Below are positions 59,301 through 64,000 of a DNA stretch of 64,000 bases, one piece after another; the first letter of the stretch is position 1; each line of letters begins with the position of its first letter. The DNA is from Ryuthela nishihirai (taxonomy: Eukaryota > Arthropoda > Arachnida > Araneae > Heptathelidae). The notes under the pieces were generated by a model. It was not told the DNA's origin, searched no databases, and was given only the letters and a program-made list of their open reading frames with translations. The stretch spans positions 62,762,446 to 62,826,445 of the forward strand of contig JAWZYU010000013.1 in the NCBI GenBank assembly GCA_038380435.1, in the 5' to 3' direction. A program made the translations under genes and the position numbers.

Positions 59301-61262
59301 AATCAGTTTTATTCTGCGGTAAATATATGGGGTAGAATGGATGTGTGTCGATTAAACTGCCTGGCGATGTTTGAGGCACAAAAGTGTACAGTCGCTCAAA
59401 AAAGTATCCGAACGCCATGGTTGATTACAACATTCAGATAAAATATCTGGCAACGATTTTTTCAGAAATTAGTGATCTGGCATCCTTCGTGTACTGCACA
59501 CGAAGGATGTCAGATCATTAATTTCTGAAAAAATCGTTGCCAGATATTTTTTCTGATTTTTGTAATCAATCATAGCGTTCGGATACTTTTTTGAGCGACT
59601 GTACAACACGTCGCTCTTATGGATATTGAGATAGGAAGATTCGACAATAAAACAGTGAATCAGAATGCGATCAACCCCTCTCTTTATGTTGGATGGGAAC
59701 TTTCTTTCGTGTTTTGCTGCATCGATAATTTTCGATTCGAACTCTAGTGTTTCTCACAAGTTTTGATATTACATGAAAATTCTCTAGTTGCTTGTTTTTT
59801 ATGAACAATGTGAGAATAAATTGAATAATAATAGAGTATGTAAATGTCCACTGAGTCTCTGAATATCAATCAATTCTTGTAATAATTTGTTCAGTCATTT
59901 TCTGTTTAAGAGCTTGTTTAAGTTCTGAAAGGGCTGTTTCGATCGATTTGAAACAGAGACAAAACATCCTTTGAAGATTGACAACGATCTCTCCCTTACA
60001 TTCGATACTAATAGAAAAACGAATGATATGTTGTCACATGGCAGAATAAAGTATTTGAAATTTTTTTATAACAAAAGCGTTGATAAGGTGTTTTACTACA
60101 GGTATTATAATTCATACTAGCAGCTATCCTGTGGAAATTCAACAGTACTTAAAATGGAAAAATGAAAGAGGTTTTAAATTCGAATTTCTGCTTCATTTTT
60201 TAATGCAACTCGGGGTGGTCAGGATATATCAGTAGGAGAAATTTTGAACCAAGTTAGATGGAATTAAAATTAATTTCTTTCATCGATAATAAATACTGAA
60301 TAGTCTTACAATATGTTTCATAACTGCCATTTAAGTGTCCATTTACTATTATTTGAATAAACCGTAAGTTTACCTAGAAAGATTTAGACGTCTACTACCA
60401 CTCGTTGCTTATATTATTTATAAAACAAATCATTTTAAAGGGAAAAATAATTTAGTAAAAGAATTACACATCGATTGCAATAATAAGAAACAGAAATAAA
60501 AAATATCTCACCTGAAAATGTGATACGAAACACAAATTGTTTTAATGACAATTTCAGATGGCAATAAGATTTAAGCATAAGCATTCCTTGTTAGTTTAAT
60601 CAACTAATGCTATGCATTGCATCCCCTCGGAAGTTGCATAACATAGCTCTCCAAATTCTTCCCCCCTATCGATCAATTACATTTACAGCGGAATGCATCA
60701 CTGACATCGCGAGAGTTGAGTTATATGTGCAAAATTTTATTGCTTACTGAATTTTTTGTCTAGGTTCTTATACCTATTTTCCATTTTACTCTCTATATAT
60801 TGTTCAGCCATAAAACTAAGCCTTTTTTTCAATTGAATTATGGTCTCAACACTGGCGAATTCCACATGTGCTTGATTTTACAGTTACGGAACCCTGGCCA
60901 ATGTGCATGGTCTGTATTTTTAGGTACATTAGGTTGAACTTATATTCTACAGCATTGAAGTACATACAGGCTATAATAATCTCCGGTGAACGCGGTGCTA
61001 AAAGCTGATTTGCCAAGAACACGTCCACCGTGTTAAGTGGGCATTCCTAGGACTTCGTAACATCACATTCCTATGATATATTTTTACCCGTGGTAACAGA
61101 GTATCAATATTCATAAAGGTAAAACAAATAGTATGAAAATAGAGCTGATATATTACCACATAACTTCACCAGTAACTCATCCATCATTGCTTCGCATTCC
61201 TTATCACCGCATCGCACATGTACTATGAAGCAAACAAATAGAGCAAACGTGTAGAACTGCAT
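47330..61262 (-). CDS. Gene 2: small secreted cysteine-containing protein, seven exons, 130 aa
   Basis: Exons in transcript order: 61262-61157 (106 nt), 58983-58925 (59), 57718-57644 (75), 50388-50353 (36), 49214-49185 (30), 47518-47491 (28) and 47388-47330 (59, TAG). Summed length is 393 nt, exactly 131 codons, and every junction has AG/GT borders with matching phase. Exon 1 gives MQFYTFAL plus a hydrophobic signal peptide ending near VRCG. The mature protein has about seven cysteines (KECEA, KLCDCG, LKCMQ, MCETFCPNKDKF), then a lysine-rich, cysteine-free tail ending SSHIQQF. The first two exons and the CP..DKFK exon are shared with gene 1 at similar positions. I do not recognise the family; a secreted structural, odorant or gland product are all possible. 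The 28-nt exon is the least certain, but only with it does the last exon stay in frame to its TAG. Confidence 0.68.
47790..47960 (-). repeat. Old RTE reverse-transcriptase fragment
   Basis: On the minus strand it resembles the YADD region of copies A and B, including the part after it, with many indels. It is orthologous in position to 2040-2200, which dates it before the block duplication. Confidence 0.6.
50400..52950. other. Intron 3 of gene 2, no gene recognised
   Basis: 50740-51340 aligns with 8690-9310 in block 1. The rest is AT-rich without repeats or ORFs I can name. Confidence 0.45.
52950..53140. repeat. Hairpin with scrambled templated repeats
   Basis: A perfect inverted repeat (CCAATTACTAAATAATAGAC and its complement) at about 52957-53006 is followed by short direct and inverted fragments of the same words (ACTTCCTATGTCTATTATT, GATAAGGCATTGAAG twice, GACATAGGAAG). 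The pattern suggests repeated template switching. Confidence 0.7.
53230..53660. repeat. Imperfect tandem repeat with TTGCAAAATCT/GGGGAGTTAGCAAAATC units
   Basis: At least six variants of the words GCAAAATCT and GAGTT(A/G)GCAAAAT occur between 53290 and 53635, spaced irregularly at about 25-90 bp. The phase is not stable enough to give one period. Confidence 0.5.
54572..54900 (-). repeat. SINE family 1, rearranged copy with internal hairpin
   Basis: Target duplication AGTTTCTCATGG (54560-54571) and AGTTCCTCACGG (54901-54912), two mismatches. The part that in other copies runs from TAGCCTCCC to the TTAACG segment is missing. In its place a short stretch ends AGAAAGGCCGTCGTC, the exact inverted copy of GACGACGGCCTTTCT about ten bases downstream. 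Confidence 0.88.
55497..55887 (+). repeat. SINE family 1, full-length copy in the repetitive ORF relic
   Basis: Head GGGCTCAGTCGGTAGCGC after a G-run and B box GGTTCGAGTCC. Ends GTAAAACAACCCAATCC. Imperfect target duplication GGTTTCAAAGGGG (55484-55496) and GGATTCAAGGAGG (55888-55900). Confidence 0.88.
57180..57260 (-). repeat. tRNA-like fragment with B box
   Basis: On the minus strand TCTGGGTTCGAATACCACTC fits a Pol III B box, preceded by GGCTATGATGCCCGG-type sequence. There is no full cloverleaf and no second copy; probably the head of a decayed SINE. Confidence 0.3.
57786..57882. repeat. Palindromic insertion with about 33-bp arms
   Basis: Left arm contains GTCGTATCAGAATAATATGAC and the right arm its exact complement, with a 14-base centre near 57846. 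It is absent from the matching place in gene 1's intron (near 11850), so it arose after the duplication. Probably a very short MITE or a local inverted duplication. Confidence 0.7.
58690..58915 (+). repeat. Fragment of a jockey/CR1-like LINE reverse transcriptase
   Basis: The translation includes GVPERSVLGPVLHIIYISDY, then, after a stop, NFANDAA. These correspond to the GVPQGSVLGPLLF.IYINDL and FADDT motifs of non-RTE LINEs. It ends about ten bases before exon 2 of gene 2. Confidence 0.75.
59399..59601. mobile_element. Tc1-type palindromic MITE, 203 bp
   Basis: TA at 59397-59398 and 59602-59603. The element is almost one long inverted repeat with CAGTCGCTCAAAAAAGTATC termini and about 90-base arms that differ at few positions. 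The TA target, CAGT-type end and hairpin form fit a Tc1/mariner MITE. The close match between arms suggests a recent origin. Confidence 0.85.
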
Positions 61263-61760
61263 TTTCGTCATGGGAGGTTCTCAACACACTACGTACGCTG
61301 CACATTTTATAGTAAAAGAGTTATATAGGTTCAGGTGATTATGAAACATTTCCTCAAGGTAGAATTCCATTGGCCATCTAACAGGAAACGAAAAAGTAGG
61401 TGAACCAACAATTTCTTTCATATTTATTCTCTTAAAAATCAAGTGTCACAGTAATCAAGTTCTAGCTATGGTGAAACCATCTTGGAAATAATAACACCAT
61501 TTCCGCATATCCGTGCATCAAATTCGAAACCATCAGAGGATCACGGAAATGTCTCTCGATATTGTCTTCTTTCATCACATGAAAACGAAATGATTTCTTT
61601 TCGTGATCTCTACGTTCTGTTTCAGCTATCTTCGTGACTGATGATGTCACGTAACAATGGAATGTTCTGTGGCAGTTGAGGGTGTGACGAAATTTGCTAC
61701 CCGAAATGATGTCGATCAACAGGAACAAATAGTAATATAATGTAAGTAATATATTAATTA
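61157..61760 (-). promoter_or_regulatory. Gene 2 core promoter and conserved upstream block
   Basis: Minus-strand TATAAAAT at 61311-61304, about 45 bases before the ATG at 61262. The upstream sequence to about 61740 is closely similar to that upstream of gene 1. The shared segments read CTACGTTCTGTTTCAGCT and GCTACCCGAAATGATGTCGA on the plus strand. The similarity fades beyond about 61760, which marks the edge of the duplicated block. Confidence 0.6.
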
Positions 61761-62324
61761 ATTGAAATTAAACTAGTGAAATAGGTTGGCCACCGAGCAA
61801 GTAAAATGGAAGAAGTAACCCTCTTTGTCTAATACCTTAAAACAATGCCATCGAAAAAGATGAATATCATTATATGTAAAATTAAAAAAAAAAATGCCAC
61901 TATTTCAAATTAATGGTCACCAAAACATTCATCTTTCGAAACGTTACACATTTTTCTGTTCCGTTGTGTATGCATTATTTATCAGTGTTTGCGCAAGAGA
62001 ACCTCTGTCTAAAATGTGGCATTTTGTAAGCTCCAAATGTGCTATGTATGTGTTTTGCGAAAATTATTTTTAGTGCCATCCAAACGAAAAGCTTAATAAT
62101 CATTCCTTTGAAATTCTACAAATATTTTATCTAATTTTAAGAACTTATGTATAACATTAAAATCGATCCTTCATTACGATCATCACCATCAAACTGAGAG
62201 CTATGTAGCTGCTTAAAAAGGAAATTTATCAAAGAATATAAAAATTCAAGAAAAAATTCAAGATCCATCAAAAGTATCAATATCTCGATTTTCAATAATA
62301 TGTGTCAAGGACCGGAACTGTGAA

Positions 62325-62570
62325 AAAAACGAAGGAGGGTGGGGAAGTAAAACAAATGTGACAAGAATAGTAAAAGGTGAGGGGGGACGAAAGACACCTA
62401 ATTTCCAATGCAATAAAACATTTTCCCCTACGCTTTACAGGTTTTAAAAAAGTTTTGGAAAATGCGTGAAATATAAATGAGCTTAATATTTTTTGCCTTT
62501 TTTAACCTTACTCGCATTCTGGAAGTGAGGAGGCAAGGTCGCTTTATTCTACGTAGATCCGGCCATGTAT
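62325..62570 (+). repeat. Dispersed repeat R3, diverged copy
   Basis: AAAATGCGTGAAATAT and TTTTTTGCC....AACCTTACTCGCATTCT match 29058-29120 and 46820-46850. A variant of the G-rich core lies at 62330-62390. Confidence 0.45.
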
Positions 62571-62739
62571 GTGTCTGATATTTAAAAAAATATGAAAGCT
62601 GAAATAGCATATGATTGCAAATAATCTGAGATTTCAAAACCTTATCTTCAAAAACTAAAGTCATAGAGAAATCGAATTTAACCACGGAAAGAACAATGCA
62701 TTTTTTTTTCCTTTTTCAAAAATATGTAGCGCAAATAAT

Positions 62740-63400
62740 GGCAACTATTATCATTAGGACAGTTGACCCTCTGACAAGTTTCCGAAATTGCGCTTTCGAA
62801 CATCTGACAAAAATTCTTCGATTTTGTTCGTAACCGTACGCCTCTGAAATAATATTTGAGATGTTCAACGGAGTTTTTTCTCCCCGTAGCAACACACTTT
62901 AGTCTGCCATCTTGGATTTTTGCACAGTTATCCGATATCGTTGATACTTTCACACCCCTGTCAATTCCTCGATGATAGTGTCAAGCCTCATTGAAAAACT
63001 TTTATCTTTAAAGGAAATTTTTCCCCGGGATCCACATCCTTTAGTCTGCCACCTTGGATTTCAACAAAGTCGTCTGACATTCTTGACACTGCCGCTTTCC
63101 TTATCAAAAAAGTCCTTCGGTGATAGTGCCAGGCCTCACTGAAAAACTTTTCTCTTCATTTTATGGCAAAAATGTTTTCACGGTGGCAACACACTTTAAT
63201 AGGTTCTATTGAATTTTGAGAAAAACCAGTTCATGTCGCTGCTGTTGCCACAGCCCTTGTGAAAAACGTACGTCAATTTTGTTGATAGTGCACACCCCCT
63301 GAAAAACATTTCTTTATTTTTGATGGTTAAAGTTTTTCTTGGTGGCAACACCCTTCAATCTGCCATCTTGGATTAGTTGATACCCATTTGAAGTAAACAA
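62740..63400. repeat. Tandem array, four units of 142-158 bp
   Basis: Marker AGTCTGCCATCTTGGATT at 62901, 63043, 63199 (diverged) and 63357. Each unit also has a GATAGTG-type word, GAAAAAC.TTT and a GTGGCAACAC-type word. No coding frame is kept across units. Confidence 0.7.
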
Positions 63401-63619
63401 TTCTAAATGCTCTGAAATTTATTAAATCTATGATCCGGCATTCGCTTTAACCCATCGGTAATAAGCTTCCCTAAATTTCTCAAAAGTACCAAGTCCAGGG
63501 AATCCGTCATCAATGAACTCATTGGAAAGTACAAAACTCAATTTCCCTTCACCATCGTGGATTCGAGAAAAAGGTACATTTTATTGCCTTCAATAAAGGT
63601 CCCTTCAAAAGTATTCGTC

Positions 63620-64000
63620 TTCAATCATCACCACCCATTCTCAAGCAGTCAAGGCTTACGGAGGTCGAACAACACCGTACAATTTAGTTCTCCAAGCATA
63701 TCTGTCCTGAGCTACATCTGCTGCATTTGATCACTTCACACCAATTCTAACAAGGTCCTGTTTGACATTGTCTGCCCATCGCATCCTAGGTCTCCCCCTC
63801 TTCCTGGCCTTTAGGCACACTGTTCCTAACCCTATTTGCTAATTTATAATTATCCGTATGGTCAATAAGACAAAACCAATGGAGTTTCTCTTTGCACAAT
63901 ATGCTGCTCAAAGGAGTTTACCGACTCCTTTGCCTAACCTCATTATTACTTACAAAAATTAAACACCTAATGCCCAAGATATTGCGTAAGCATCTAGAAT
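63620..64000 (-). mobile_element. RTE retrotransposon, copy D (partial, runs off the window)
   Basis: From a degenerate (CAT)n-like tail (CATCACCACC) through TCAAGCAGTCAAGGCTTACGG into the C-terminal coding part, matching copy B from 25600 to about 25980. Small indels (for example near 63800 and 63910) show it is inactive. It continues beyond the right edge. Confidence 0.85.

Noticed and set aside
1..64000. CRISPR array, bacterial operons or a prokaryotic defence system
   Set aside because: The sequence is eukaryotic; no direct-repeat/spacer pattern, no ribosome-binding sites and no compact gene strings are present.

Overview
The window is eukaryotic nuclear DNA: AT-rich, with long non-coding stretches, short exons with GT-AG introns, and many transposable elements. 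I read it as an arthropod, most likely an arachnid such as a spider. This rests on the mobile-element set (RTE retrotransposons with a (GAT)n tail, a tRNA-headed SINE with a long conserved body, mariner, Tc1, hAT and piggyBac derivatives, and an arthropod-type repetitive ORF family). It is an inference, since no diagnostic host gene is present.

The host content is two paralogous genes on the minus strand. Gene 2 (61262 down to 47330, seven exons) and gene 1 (22986 down to 1470, seven exons recognised) each encode a small secreted cysteine-containing protein of about 130 residues, of no family I recognise. Exon lengths, phases, splice sites, TATA boxes and the upstream 600 bases correspond between the copies. 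The genes are the cores of two diverged duplicated blocks, roughly 1-23420 and 45850-61760. Gene 1 has a further internal duplication of about 1.95 kb that doubles its 36-nt mini-exon. A possible DEG/ENaC-like exon remnant lies at the far end of both blocks.

Between the blocks (23420-45850) is a transposon-dense spacer. It holds a mariner element carrying a SINE (23654-25312), a dead inverted RTE copy (25525-29040), a C-poor repeat tract (29390-30120), satellite-like repeats, a mariner and RTE remnant (31960-32960), a 118-bp tandem array broken by a SINE, and a nest several layers deep at 34890-44366. In the nest, a foldback-like element with tandem-repeat-bearing terminal inverted repeats (TIRs) contains an RTE copy. 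That RTE copy contains a TTAA-flanked piggyBac-type MITE, a second SINE, and a 3.14-kb element with about 260-bp TIRs starting AGTA and a 6-bp target duplication (Polinton/Maverick-like ends). The last of these contains a SINE of its own. Most layers are supported by target-site duplications or by the interrupted host sequence.

The right end holds the relic of an uncharacterised repetitive ORF split by two SINEs (54200-56580), a palindromic Tc1-type MITE, gene 2's promoter, a 142-158-bp tandem array, and a partial RTE copy running off the edge. The most intact ORF in the window is the 2.9-kb RTE polyprotein at 13505-16447, although its N-terminus is frameshifted. I could run no database search; family names come from motifs read by eye.
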